From assembly GCA_900465915.1 (NCBI GenBank), contig UBKJ01000022.1:70570-134569 (forward strand): a DNA stretch of 64,000 bases, given 5' to 3'. The notes beneath the pieces are model-generated. The model was not told where the DNA came from. It saw only the letters and a program-made list of their open reading frames with translations, and ran no database searches. Shown here one piece after another: positions 43,377 through 53,257 of this stretch. Numbering within the stretch: the first letter of the stretch is position 1; the number at the start of each line of letters is the position of its first letter. The position numbers were made by a program, and so were the translations under genes. This DNA comes from Hyphomicrobiales bacterium (GTDB lineage Bacteria; Pseudomonadota; Alphaproteobacteria; Rhizobiales; Rhizobiaceae).

Positions 43377-44111
43377 ATGACCGCCGACGCGGAGGAAAGA
43401 AACGGGCGTTCGCGCGCCTTTCTCGCTCTGATGGCCGTGCTCGGGGCCTTGTTCTTCGTGCTGTTCGCGGGGCTCGGCGTCTGGCAGGTCGAGCGGCTGC
43501 AATGGAAGCTGGCGCTGATCGCCCACGTCGACGCGCGGGTGCATGCGGCGCCGGCGGCCGCGCCCGGCCGCGACGGCTGGGCCAAGGTCAATCGCGACGG
43601 CGACGAATATCGCCATGTGACGGCGACGGGGACCTATCTCGCCGACAAGCAGGTGCTGGTGCGCGCGCTGACCGAGCGCGGCGCGGGCTATTGGGTGATG
43701 ACGCCGTTGCGTGGACAGGACGGCGCGCTGACCTTCGTCAATCGCGGCTTCACGCCGCCGGAAAAGCGCGAGACGGCGCTGGCGGTTCCGCAAGGGCCGG
43801 TTTCGGTGACGGGGCTTCTGCGCATGCCCGAGCCGGACGGGTTTTTCCTCCGCCCCAACACGCCGGAAAAGGACGACTGGAATTCGCGCGACGTGGCCGC
43901 CTTCGCCAGGCGCAAGGGGCTCGGCGCGGTCGCGCCCTATTTCATCGACGCCGAGGCCGGGCCCGATCCCGCCGCCTATCCGGTCGGCGGGCTGACGGTG
44001 GTGAGTTTTCCCAACAGCCACCTCTCCTATGCGATCACATGGTTCGCGCTGGCCGCCATGGTGGCCGGGGCGGCGGTGTTCGTCTGGCGGCAGGAGCGCA
44101 AGGCGGACTAG
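43377..44111 (+). CDS. SURF1-family cytochrome oxidase assembly protein
   Basis: 244 aa SURF1/Shy1 protein with the family topology: one helix near each end (LALMAVLGALFFVLFAGLGV; ITWFALAAMVAGAAVFVW) and a periplasmic domain between them. Conserved segments are LGVWQVERLQWKLALI, HVTATGTYL, GYWVMTPL, and FVNRGFTPPEKR. SURF1 helps insert heme a into subunit I of aa3/caa3-type or related oxidases. AGGAA precedes the ATG. It is usually next to cox or cyo genes; here it stands alone, convergent with lpd. Confidence 0.88.
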   Translation: MTADAEERNGRSRAFLALMAVLGALFFVLFAGLGVWQVERLQWKLALIAHVDARVHAAPAAAPGRDGWAKVNRDGDEYRHVTATGTYLADKQVLVRALTERGAGYWVMTPLRGQDGALTFVNRGFTPPEKRETALAVPQGPVSVTGLLRMPEPDGFFLRPNTPEKDDWNSRDVAAFARRKGLGAVAPYFIDAEAGPDPAAYPVGGLTVVSFPNSHLSYAITWFALAAMVAGAAVFVWRQERKAD

Positions 44112-44136
44112 GCCATCGCCTTGTTTTTAAAGCGGC

Positions 44137-45522
44137 TTATCCGTGCAGCCCATGGCCTAGCGCCTTCATGCAGGCCTCCGCGAACCCTTCGCCGAGCGTC
44201 GGATGGGCGTGGATCGTCCCTGCGATATCCTCCAGCCGCGCGCCCATCTCGACGGCCTGCGCGAAGGCCGATGACAGCTCCGATATGCCCGCCCCCACCG
44301 CCTGCACGCCGAGGATGAGGTGGTTGTCGGCCCGCGCCACGACGCGGATGAAACCGTCCTCGCGCTCCACCGTCATGGCGCGGCCGCTGGCCTGGAAAGG
44401 GAAGAGTCCGATCTGGACCTCGTGCCCCGCCTTGCGCGCGGCGTCGGGGGAAAGGCCGGCCGTCACCACTTCCGGGTCGGTGAAGCAGACGGCGGGGATG
44501 CAGCGCTTGTCCCAGGCCTGTTTTCCGCCGGCGACGATCTCGGCCACCATCTCGCCCTGCGCCATGGCGCGGTGGGCCAGCATGGGCTCGCCGGTCACGT
44601 CGCCGATGGCGTAGACGCCGCGCATGGAGGTGCGGCAGCGGTCGTCGATGCGGATGAAACGGCCGTCCGTGTCGAGCCGGATTTCGCCCAGGCCCCAGCC
44701 GTCCGTCTGCGGCTTGCGGCCGACGGTGACGAGGATTTTGTCCGCCGGAATGGTCTTTTTGACGCCGTCCCGGTCGGTGATCTCCAGCCCGCCGCCATCG
44801 GCCGAAACGCCCCGCGCAACCGCTTTCGCCATCACTTCGACGCCAAGTTGACGCAACTTCGCCATGATTGGACGGGTCAAATCGACATCATATTGGGGTA
44901 GGATATGCGCTTCCGCCTCAATTAGCGTCACCTTCGCCCCAATTTTCGCGAAGGCCGTGCCGATCTCCAGACCGATATAACCGCCGCCGACCACCGCCAG
45001 ACGCTCGGGGATTTTCGTCAGCGCCAGCGCCTCGGTGGAGGAGATGACGTCGCCGCCGAAAGGCAGCGCGTCGATCTCGACCGGGACCGATCCGGTGGCG
45101 ACGACGATATTTTCCGCGTGGACGATCTGCGGGCCGGTGTCGGTCTCGACCCGCACCGTCTTGCCGTCGGTGAAGCGCGCCTGCCCCTGGAACATGCGCA
45201 CATGGGATTTCTTCAAGAGGCCCGCCACGCCGGCGTTGAGGCGGTTGACGATGCCGTCCTTCCATTCCTGCGTCCTGGCGAAATCGATGGAAGGGTTCTG
45301 CGCCGAGAGGCCGAGCGCGCTTTCGCCAGTCAGGCGATGAAACTCGTCCGCCGCATGGATCAGCGCCTTGGAGGGGATGCAGCCGACATTGAGGCAGGTT
45401 CCGCCGAGCCGCTTCTTCTCCACCAGCACCGTGTCGACGCCGAGCTGTCCGGCGCGGATGCCGCAGACATAGCCGCCGGGGCCGCCGCCGATGATGAGGA
45501 GTTTGCAGGAAATTTCGCTCAT
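44137..45522 (-). CDS. lpdV: Dihydrolipoamide dehydrogenase (E3) of the branched-chain complex
   Basis: 461 aa flavoprotein disulfide reductase. FAD motif LLIIGGGPGGYVCGIRAGQ, redox-active disulfide GGTCLNVGCIPSKAL, NAD motif LAVVGGGYIGLEIGTAFAK and the C-terminal HAHPTLGEGFAEA with the catalytic His-Glu pair are all intact. It reoxidises dihydrolipoyl groups on the E2 subunit and passes electrons to NAD+. It starts three bases after the E2 stop and is the last gene of the bkd operon, so it is assigned as the complex-specific E3. Confidence 0.93.
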   Translation of the reverse strand: MSEISCKLLIIGGGPGGYVCGIRAGQLGVDTVLVEKKRLGGTCLNVGCIPSKALIHAADEFHRLTGESALGLSAQNPSIDFARTQEWKDGIVNRLNAGVAGLLKKSHVRMFQGQARFTDGKTVRVETDTGPQIVHAENIVVATGSVPVEIDALPFGGDVISSTEALALTKIPERLAVVGGGYIGLEIGTAFAKIGAKVTLIEAEAHILPQYDVDLTRPIMAKLRQLGVEVMAKAVARGVSADGGGLEITDRDGVKKTIPADKILVTVGRKPQTDGWGLGEIRLDTDGRFIRIDDRCRTSMRGVYAIGDVTGEPMLAHRAMAQGEMVAEIVAGGKQAWDKRCIPAVCFTDPEVVTAGLSPDAARKAGHEVQIGLFPFQASGRAMTVEREDGFIRVVARADNHLILGVQAVGAGISELSSAFAQAVEMGARLEDIAGTIHAHPTLGEGFAEACMKALGHGLHG

Positions 45523-45525
45523 GGC

Positions 45526-46785
45526 TCAGCCTTCCACAAACAGCAGCGCGGGCGTTTCGATCAGGCTTTTCAGCTTGCGCACGAAGACGGCGGCGTCCCA
45601 GCCGTCGATGACGCGATGATCGAAGCTACTGGAAAGGTTCATCATTTTGCGCGGAACGAATTGCGCGCCGTCCCACATCGGCCGCACCGCGATCTTGTTG
45701 ACGCCGACGATGGCCACTTCCGGCCGGTTGATGATCGGCGTGGTGGCCACCGCGCCGAGCGGCCCCAGCGAGGTGATGGTGATGGTCGAGCCGGACAGCT
45801 CTTCCCGTTTGGCCGCGCCGCTGCGCGCGGCCTCGGTGACGCGGGAAAGCTCGCTCGCGGCGGCGAAGACGGTCAGGCTTTCGGCATGGCGCACCACCGG
45901 CACGATCAGCCCGTTCGGCGTCTGGGTGGCTATGCCGACATGCACGCCGCCATACTCACGAATAATATCCGCCTCGTCGTCGAAATGCGCGTTCAGGCCC
46001 GGCTGCTCCTTCACCGCCTTGACGATGGCGCGGATCAGGAAGGGCAGAAGCGTCAGGCGCGGACGGCCTTCCTTCTTTTCGTTGTTGAGGCTTGCGCGCA
46101 ATTCTTCAAGCTGCGTGACATCCACCTCCTCGACGATGGTGATGTGCGGAATATGCCGCTTGGCCTCGGCCATGCGCTCGGCGATCTTGCGGCGCAGGCC
46201 GATCACCTTGATCTCGGTGACGGAGGCGTCGGCCGCCTGCGCGGGAGGCGCGCCGCTTGAGGGCGCTGCGAAATAGGCGTCCAGATCCTCATGGGTGATG
46301 CGCCCGGCCGGGCCGGTGCCACGCAGGCGGCGCAGGTCGACGCCCGCCTCCCGCGCGCGCAGGCGCACCGAGGGCGTGGCGAGCGGCTTCTCGCCCTCCG
46401 CCCGCACCGGCCCCGCGCCGGTGAAGGGCCGGCTCGCCGCCTCGCGCCTTGGCGTCTCAGGCTTCGGCGGGACCGGCGTTTGCAGCAGCACCGGGGTTTC
46501 CGGTTCGTGCGCTTCTTCAACCTTCGCCTCTTGCGGCTTTTCGCTGTCGATTTCAAGCCGCACCAGCACCGAGCCGATGGCGATCTTCTCGCCCACCTCG
46601 CCGTTGACGGCGATCACCGTTCCGGCCCGCGAGGAGGGAATCTCCACCGTCGCCTTGTCGGTCATGACGGCGGCGAGCAGGTCGTCCTCGCGCACCACGT
46701 CGCCGGGCTTCACATGCCATTCGACCAGCTCGGCCTCGGCCACGCCTTCGCCGACATCGGGGAGCTTTATCGAAAATTCAGCCAT
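45526..46785 (-). CDS. bkdB: Branched-chain 2-oxoacid dehydrogenase E2 (lipoamide acyltransferase)
   Basis: 419 aa. An N-terminal lipoyl domain carries the lipoylated lysine in VMTDKATVEIPSS (about residue 44); a Pro/Glu-rich linker and a peripheral subunit-binding domain (VRLRAREAGVDLRRLRGTGP) follow; the C-terminal catalytic domain ends with the active site SSFDHRVIDGWDAAVFV. It transfers acyl groups from the E1 thiamine adduct to CoA. GAGGGG precedes ATG 46785. The 14-base gap to bkdA2 shows co-transcription. Confidence 0.93.
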   Translation of the reverse strand: MAEFSIKLPDVGEGVAEAELVEWHVKPGDVVREDDLLAAVMTDKATVEIPSSRAGTVIAVNGEVGEKIAIGSVLVRLEIDSEKPQEAKVEEAHEPETPVLLQTPVPPKPETPRREAASRPFTGAGPVRAEGEKPLATPSVRLRAREAGVDLRRLRGTGPAGRITHEDLDAYFAAPSSGAPPAQAADASVTEIKVIGLRRKIAERMAEAKRHIPHITIVEEVDVTQLEELRASLNNEKKEGRPRLTLLPFLIRAIVKAVKEQPGLNAHFDDEADIIREYGGVHVGIATQTPNGLIVPVVRHAESLTVFAAASELSRVTEAARSGAAKREELSGSTITITSLGPLGAVATTPIINRPEVAIVGVNKIAVRPMWDGAQFVPRKMMNLSSSFDHRVIDGWDAAVFVRKLKSLIETPALLFVEG

Positions 46786-46799
46786 TGAACCGCCCCTCT

Positions 46800-47813
46800 T
46801 CAAGCTTCCATGATCGACAGAAGCGCCCGGCCCACCCGGTCGGGGCCGGGGAAATAGGCCCATTCCTGCGCATGCGGATAGGGCGTGTCCCAGCCGGTGA
46901 CGCGCAGGATCGGCGCTTCGAGATGATAGAAGCAGTCGCGCTGCACCAGCGCCGCCAGCTCCGCGCCATAGCCGCAGGTCAGCGTCGCCTCGTGCACGAC
47001 GACGCAGCGTCCGGTCTTCCTGACCGAGGCCATGATCGTCTCGGTGTCGAGCGGCAGCAGCGTGCGCAGGTCGATCACCTCGGCGTCGACGCCGGTCTCC
47101 TCGGCCGCCGCCAGCGCCACATGCACCATCGTGCCATAGGCCAGCACCGTTACGTCACGGCCCTCGCGCCGCACCGCCGCCTTGCCGAGCGGCACGGTGT
47201 AATAGCCGTCGGGAACCTCGCCCAGATCGTGCTTCTTCCACGAGATCACCGGCTTGTCGTGATGGCCGTCGAAGGGGCCATTATAAAGCCGCTTCGGCTC
47301 GAACACGATCACCGGATCGGGGTCCTCGATGGCCGCCAGCAGCAGGCCCTTGGCGTCGGCCGGGGTGGAGGGCATCACCGTCTTCAGCCCCGAGACATGG
47401 GTGAACAGCGCCTCCGGGCTCTGGCTGTGGGTCTGGCCGCCATAGATGCCGCCGCCGGACGGCATGCGGATGACCAGCGGACAGGTGAACTCGCCCGCCG
47501 AGCGATAGCGCAGCCGCGCCGCCTCCGAGACGATCTGGTCATAGGCCGGATAGACATAGTCGGCGAACTGCACCTCGACGCAGGGTCGCAGGCCGTAGAC
47601 CGCCATGCCGATGGCCGTGCCGACGATGCCCAGCTCGCTGATCGGCGTGTCGAAGCAGCGCGACTTGCCGTATTTCTTCTGCAGGCCGGCGGTGCAGCGG
47701 AACACGCCGCCGAAATAGCCGACGTCCTCGCCGAACACGACCACCTTGTCGTCGCGCTCCATGGCGATGTCGTGGGCGTTCTGGATCGCCTCGATCATGG
47801 TCATCCTGGCCAT
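46800..47813 (-). CDS. bkdA2: Branched-chain 2-oxoacid dehydrogenase E1 beta subunit
   Basis: 337 aa transketolase-like beta subunit. VVVFGEDVGYFGGVFRCT carries the thiamine-contacting glutamate, and IRMPSGGGIYGGQTHSQSPEALFTHV (in part) and the C-terminal VTGWDTPYPHAQEW are typical of BkdA2. With the alpha subunit it decarboxylates the 2-oxo acids of Val, Leu and Ile. Its start is one base after the bkdA1 stop. Confidence 0.93.
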   Translation of the reverse strand: MARMTMIEAIQNAHDIAMERDDKVVVFGEDVGYFGGVFRCTAGLQKKYGKSRCFDTPISELGIVGTAIGMAVYGLRPCVEVQFADYVYPAYDQIVSEAARLRYRSAGEFTCPLVIRMPSGGGIYGGQTHSQSPEALFTHVSGLKTVMPSTPADAKGLLLAAIEDPDPVIVFEPKRLYNGPFDGHHDKPVISWKKHDLGEVPDGYYTVPLGKAAVRREGRDVTVLAYGTMVHVALAAAEETGVDAEVIDLRTLLPLDTETIMASVRKTGRCVVVHEATLTCGYGAELAALVQRDCFYHLEAPILRVTGWDTPYPHAQEWAYFPGPDRVGRALLSIMEA

Positions 47814-47814
47814 G

Positions 47815-49239
<1,425 letters not shown>

Positions 49240-49298
49240 TTATGGTTTGATATGAAAACTTCGCGGGGCCTTCGCGCAATTTTCTTTCCCGGCGCGCA

Positions 49299-49314
49299 AG
49301 TACCCATCGGTACT
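49299..49314. promoter_or_regulatory. 16-bp palindrome in the divergent bkd / sugar-kinase region
   Basis: AGTACC (49299-49304) and GGTACT (49309-49314) form a perfect inverted repeat around CATC in the 349-base divergent gap 49048-49396. It could be an operator for either side. The rest of the gap holds an AT-richer stretch (49131-49260), presumably the bkd promoter region, and the repeat at 49332-49369. Confidence 0.4.
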
Positions 49315-49331
49315 ATCGCGGCCCTCCCCGC

Positions 49332-49369
49332 GCAAAACCGCTTCGCACTTTCGCCGGAAATGCTCTAAC
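49332..49369 (+). repeat. Dispersed rhizobial-type intergenic repeat (copy 2)
   Basis: GCAAAACCGCTTCGCACTTT followed by CGCCGGAAATGCTCTAAC. In reverse complement it parallels the element at 92-129, and its right end CCGGAAATGCTCT recurs at 23024-23035 and, with one change, near 57446-57458. It lies 27 bases before the kinase gene. Confidence 0.5.
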
Positions 49370-49396
49370 AGAGGGAAAAAGCATCGGAGTCGCGGC

Positions 49397-50254
49397 ATGG
49401 CGGATTATTTCATCGGCGTGGACGGCGGCGGCACGGGGTGCCGCGCCGTGGTGGCGGACGCGGCGGGCGCCGTGCTGGGCCGGGGCCAGAGCGGCGCGGC
49501 CAACATCGTCACCGACCCGCAAGGGGCGCTGAAAAGCGTGCTGGCCGCCGTGGGCGCCGCCTTCGACGCCGCCGGTCTGGACCGCGCGCTTTACGCCCGA
49601 AGCCATGCGGCGCTGGGGCTGGCCGGCGGCAATGTCGTCGGCGCCTGCGAGCCCATCGCCGCCGCCCTGCCCTTCAGCGCCCGCGTCGTCTCCGACGGGC
49701 TGACCGCCCTGCAGGGCGCGCTCGGCGACCGCGACGGGGTGACCGCCATCCTCGGCACCGGCTCGGTCTATGTGGCGCGCAGCCGGGGGGCGGTGCGCAT
49801 GGTGGGCGGCTGGGGCTTTCCGCTCGGCGACCTCGGCGGCGGCGCGCGGCTCGGCCAGAGCCTTTTGCAGGAATGCCTGCTCGCCTATGACGGCATCGTG
49901 GAGACGAGCCCCTTGGCGGCCGAGGTGCTGGCCGAGTTCGGCCATGACCCGGACAATCTGGTCAAATTCGGCTGGAGCGCCCGGCCGGGTGATTTCGGAA
50001 CCTTCGCGCCGCGCGTCTTCCGCGCCGCGGAGACGGGCGACGCCATGGCCGTGCGCCTGCTGGAGCGCTCGGCGGCGCATGTGGCGGCGACGCTCGACAT
50101 GCTGATCGCGCAAGGGGCGGAGCGCGTCAGCCTCGTCGGCGGGCTGGCCCCGCATTACGGCCGCTGGCTGCCACGGCACGTGCAGGCGATGCTGGTGGCG
50201 CCGCAGGCCGACGCGCTCGACGGCGCGCTGCAACTGGCGCGCCGGATAAAATAA
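49397..50254 (+). CDS. BadF/BadG/BcrA-type ATPase, N-acetylglucosamine kinase-like
   Basis: 285 aa ASKHA-fold kinase. The phosphate-1 loop is FIGVDGGGTGCRAVVADAAG, phosphate-2 is AILGTGSVYVA, and the adenosine region is VSLVGGLAPHYG. GGWGFPLGDLGGGARLG is characteristic of the bacterial GlcNAc/glucosamine kinases in this family. It should phosphorylate an amino sugar, feeding cell-wall recycling or chitin-derived sugar use. GGAG precedes ATG 49397. No nagA or nagB is adjacent, so the substrate remains an inference. Confidence 0.82.
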   Translation: MADYFIGVDGGGTGCRAVVADAAGAVLGRGQSGAANIVTDPQGALKSVLAAVGAAFDAAGLDRALYARSHAALGLAGGNVVGACEPIAAALPFSARVVSDGLTALQGALGDRDGVTAILGTGSVYVARSRGAVRMVGGWGFPLGDLGGGARLGQSLLQECLLAYDGIVETSPLAAEVLAEFGHDPDNLVKFGWSARPGDFGTFAPRVFRAAETGDAMAVRLLERSAAHVAATLDMLIAQGAERVSLVGGLAPHYGRWLPRHVQAMLVAPQADALDGALQLARRIK

Positions 50255-50284
50255 AGCGGCCCGTCTCCGGGCCGCTTCAGTTTT
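50254..50284. terminator. Bidirectional terminator between the sugar kinase and cydX
   Basis: AAGCGGCCC (50254-50262) pairs with GGGCCGCTT (50269-50277) around GTCTCC and is followed by CAGTTTT. On the minus strand the hairpin directly follows the cydX stop, so it can end both transcripts. Confidence 0.8.
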
Positions 50285-50438
50285 AGTGATGCCTTTCACC
50301 CTCATGGGCGACGTCCGCCGTGGGGTCGGCGATGACGCGCTTGCGGGCGCGGTCGTCCATCAATTCGTACCACATGGCGTTGAGCACCGCGAAGGCCGCC
50401 GCCAGCGGCAGGCCCAGAAGCCAGGAAAAATACCACAT
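50283..50438 (-). CDS. cydX: Cytochrome bd oxidase small subunit CydX
   Basis: A 51-residue protein: MWYFSWLLGLPLAAAFAVLN is the canonical CydX/CbdX opening, a single membrane helix, followed by AMWYELMDD and a polar tail ending in EGERHH. CydX stabilises the heme b595/d site of the CydAB oxidase. It starts 15 bases after the cydB stop with AAAGGA upstream. The tail is longer than the 37 residues of E. coli CydX. Confidence 0.9.
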   Translation of the reverse strand: MWYFSWLLGLPLAAAFAVLNAMWYELMDDRARKRVIADPTADVAHEGERHH

Positions 50439-50453
50439 CTCGACCGTCCTTTC

Positions 50454-51608
50454 TCAATAGCTGTGCGTGGTTTCGTCTTCGATCATGCCGCGGTCGACCT
50501 TGCCCCACAGCACCCGGTAGACCCAGGCCGTATAGGCGAGGATGATCGGCAGGAAGATCAGCACCGCCACCAGCATGACGAACAGCGTCATGTGGCTGGA
50601 CGAGGCGTCCCACACGGTCAGGCTCGCCTTCGGATCGGCCGAGGACGGCAGGATGAAGGGGAACATCGACACGCCGACCGACGAGATGATCCCGAAGATC
50701 GACAGTTTGCCCATCGCCAGCGGCGCGATCTCGCTTTTGCCGCGCAGCGCCGCGTAGACGGCCAGCGCGCCGAGAAGCCCCAGCGCCGGGGCGATCAGCA
50801 GCGCCGGATGGCTGGCGTAATTGGCGAACCAGGCGCCCTGGTTCAGCTCCACGGTCTTCAAAAGCGGATTGGACGGGCCGTCGGTGACGATCGGGCTTGT
50901 GACGCGGTAGCCCGGCAGCCACAGGCGGCAGACGACGCCGGCGAGCGCGTAGAGGACGGCGGTGACGAGCGCCGCGACGGAGCCGTAGCCGCGCGCGCGG
51001 GCCTGCACGGCGCCGTCGGTCTTCAGCACCAGCCAGGCCGCGCCGTGCATGGCGAGCATCGCCACCGACACCAGCCCGCACAGGAGCGCGAAGGGGTTGA
51101 GCAGGCCGAAGAAGGAGCCGTCGTAGAAGATGCGGAAATCGTCGGTGATGCGGAACGGCACGCCCTGGATCACGTTGCCCACCGCGACGCCGAAGATCAG
51201 CGCCGGCACGAAGCCGCCGACGAACAGCGCCCAGTCCCAGCGGCCGCGCCAGGCCGCGCCCGGCCGCTTGGAGCGGTATTTGAACGCCACCGGCCGCAGG
51301 ATGAGCGCGAACAGGATGACGAACATGGCGAGGTAGAAGCCGGAGAAGGAGACGGCGTAGAGCGGCGGCCAGGCGGCGAAGATGGCGCCGCCGCCGAGGA
51401 TCAGCCACACCTGGTTGCCTTCCCAGACCGGGCCGACCGTGTTGATGACCACGCGGCGCTCCACGTCGCCGCGGCCGACGAAGGGCAGCAGCATGCCGAC
51501 GCCGAGGTCGAAGCCGTCCGTCACCGCGAAGCCGATCAGCAGCACGCCGAGCAGCACCCACCAGATCAGGCGCAGGGTTTCATAGCTTAACAAATCGCTG
51601 AGGATCAT
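50454..51608 (-). CDS. cydB: Cytochrome bd ubiquinol oxidase subunit II
   Basis: 384 aa membrane protein with about nine helices. The N-terminal LLGVLLIGFAVTDGFDLGVGMLLPF and INTVGPVWEGNQVWLILGGGAIFAAWP (in part) are invariant CydB segments, and the end MTLFVMLVAVLIFLPIILAYTAWVY is also typical. Together with CydA it reduces oxygen to water with quinol electrons at high oxygen affinity. It begins five bases after the cydA stop. Confidence 0.95.
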   Translation of the reverse strand: MILSDLLSYETLRLIWWVLLGVLLIGFAVTDGFDLGVGMLLPFVGRGDVERRVVINTVGPVWEGNQVWLILGGGAIFAAWPPLYAVSFSGFYLAMFVILFALILRPVAFKYRSKRPGAAWRGRWDWALFVGGFVPALIFGVAVGNVIQGVPFRITDDFRIFYDGSFFGLLNPFALLCGLVSVAMLAMHGAAWLVLKTDGAVQARARGYGSVAALVTAVLYALAGVVCRLWLPGYRVTSPIVTDGPSNPLLKTVELNQGAWFANYASHPALLIAPALGLLGALAVYAALRGKSEIAPLAMGKLSIFGIISSVGVSMFPFILPSSADPKASLTVWDASSSHMTLFVMLVAVLIFLPIILAYTAWVYRVLWGKVDRGMIEDETTHSY

Positions 51609-51613
51609 GGTCC

Positions 51614-53191
51614 TTACTCCGCGGGTGCGATGACGGCGGGGGCGAGTTCCGCCTCGGGCCTTCTGTCGGGTTCGGGGCCGGCCTGGATGGCGCGCAGCAT
51701 CAGCCCCATCTCGATGACGATCAGCACCGTGTAGATCGCCACGAAGCCGAGCAGCGTGATCAGCACGGTCGACGCGCCCAGGTTGGACACCGCCACCGCC
51801 GTGGGCAGCACGCCCTCGATCACCCAGGGCTGCCGGCCGAACTCGGCCACCAGCCAGCCCGCCTCGATGGCGATCCACGGCAGCGGGATGGACCAGACGG
51901 CGAGCCTGAGCAGGAAGGGATGCCTGTCCAGCGCGCGCCGCGCCGACAGGACGAAGAAGATCGCCGTCAGCAGGATCATCGCCAGCCCCACCGCCACCAT
52001 GATGCGGAAGGAGAAGAACAGCGGCAGCACGCTCGGCACCGTGTCGTTGGCGGCCTGCGATATCTGCGCGTCGGTGGCCGTGCGCGGATCGTCGACATAG
52101 CGCTTCAGCAGAAGCGCGTAGCCGAGCCACTGGCCATTGTCCTCGAAGAGGTCGCGCACGTCCTGCGGAACCTTGGCGGTTCCGCCCGCCGCGCGGATTT
52201 TCTGCAGCGCGTCATAGGCGACGATCCCGTTGCGGATGTGGTTCTCGGCGCTCTGCACCAGCTCGTCTATGCCCGGAATGGCGGTGTCGAGCGAGCGGGT
52301 GCCGATCAGGCCCATCACCCAGGGCACGCGCACGGCGAAATGCGTCTCGCGCGCCTTCTGGTCGGGAAAGCCGATGGCGGTGAAGGCGGCCGGCGCGGGC
52401 TCGGTCTCCCACATGGCCTCGATGGCGGCGAGCTTCATCTTCTGGTGCTCGTTGGCGAGATAGCCGCTCTCGTCGCCCAGCACCACCACCGACAGCGCCC
52501 CGGCGAGGCCGAAGGAGGCGGCGATGGTCATGGAGCGCTTGGCCAGCTCCGCCGAGCGGCCCTTGAGCAGCATCCACGCCGAAATGCCCAGCACGAAGAT
52601 CGAGGCGGCGGTGTAGCCGGCCGAGACGGTATGGACGAATTTCGCCTGCGCCACCGGGTTGGTGATGACGGCGAAGAAATCGGTCACCTCCATGCGCATG
52701 GTCTCGGGATTGAAGGCCGCGCCGACCGGGTTCTGCATCCAGCCGTTGGCGATCAGGATCCATAGCGCCGAGAAATTGGTGCCGGCGGCCATGGCGTAGG
52801 TGGCGACCAGATGGCCCACCTTCGACAGCCGGTCCCAGCCGAAGAAGAACAGGCCGACGAAGGTCGCCTCCAGGAAGAAGGCCATCAGGCCCTCGATGGC
52901 CAGCGGCGCGCCGAACACGTCGCCGACATAGTGGCTGTAATAGCTCCAGTTCATGCCGAACTGGAACTCCATCACGATGCCGGTCGCCACGCCGATGGCG
53001 AAATTGATGCCGAACAGCGTGCCCCAGAACTTGGTCATCTGCCGCCAGATGAGCCGTCCGGTCATGACGTAGACGGTTTCCATGATGGCCAGCAGCACGG
53101 AAAGGCCAAGCGTCAGGGGCACGAAGAGGAAGTGATACAGCGCCGTGACCGCAAATTGCAGTCGCGACAGGGAGACGATATCGAATTCCAT
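51614..53191 (-). CDS. cydA: Cytochrome bd ubiquinol oxidase subunit I
   Basis: 525 aa. His-20 in ALYHFLFVPLTLG is the high-spin heme ligand; the heme b558 ligands lie in KFVHTVSAGY and in the later methionine-containing helix. The quinol site is represented by the Q-loop and the GRQPWVIEGVLPTA motif near residue 445. The long Q-loop length is like E. coli CydA. It makes the catalytic core of the bd oxidase, used under low oxygen or nitrosative stress. Confidence 0.95.
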   Translation of the reverse strand: MEFDIVSLSRLQFAVTALYHFLFVPLTLGLSVLLAIMETVYVMTGRLIWRQMTKFWGTLFGINFAIGVATGIVMEFQFGMNWSYYSHYVGDVFGAPLAIEGLMAFFLEATFVGLFFFGWDRLSKVGHLVATYAMAAGTNFSALWILIANGWMQNPVGAAFNPETMRMEVTDFFAVITNPVAQAKFVHTVSAGYTAASIFVLGISAWMLLKGRSAELAKRSMTIAASFGLAGALSVVVLGDESGYLANEHQKMKLAAIEAMWETEPAPAAFTAIGFPDQKARETHFAVRVPWVMGLIGTRSLDTAIPGIDELVQSAENHIRNGIVAYDALQKIRAAGGTAKVPQDVRDLFEDNGQWLGYALLLKRYVDDPRTATDAQISQAANDTVPSVLPLFFSFRIMVAVGLAMILLTAIFFVLSARRALDRHPFLLRLAVWSIPLPWIAIEAGWLVAEFGRQPWVIEGVLPTAVAVSNLGASTVLITLLGFVAIYTVLIVIEMGLMLRAIQAGPEPDRRPEAELAPAVIAPAE

Positions 53192-53257
53192 CCGTCACAG
53201 CCGGCCGGGCCGGCCCTCCTGGTTATGCGCCGCGCCCTAACGCGGCTTTCACGCGGC

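Noticed and set aside
44108-44160. Inverted pair CTAGGCCAT / ATGGCCTAG around the SURF1-lpd junction
   Set aside because: The 9-bp arms are 35 bases apart and lie within coding ends; no T-run or symmetry beyond this, so chance is likely.
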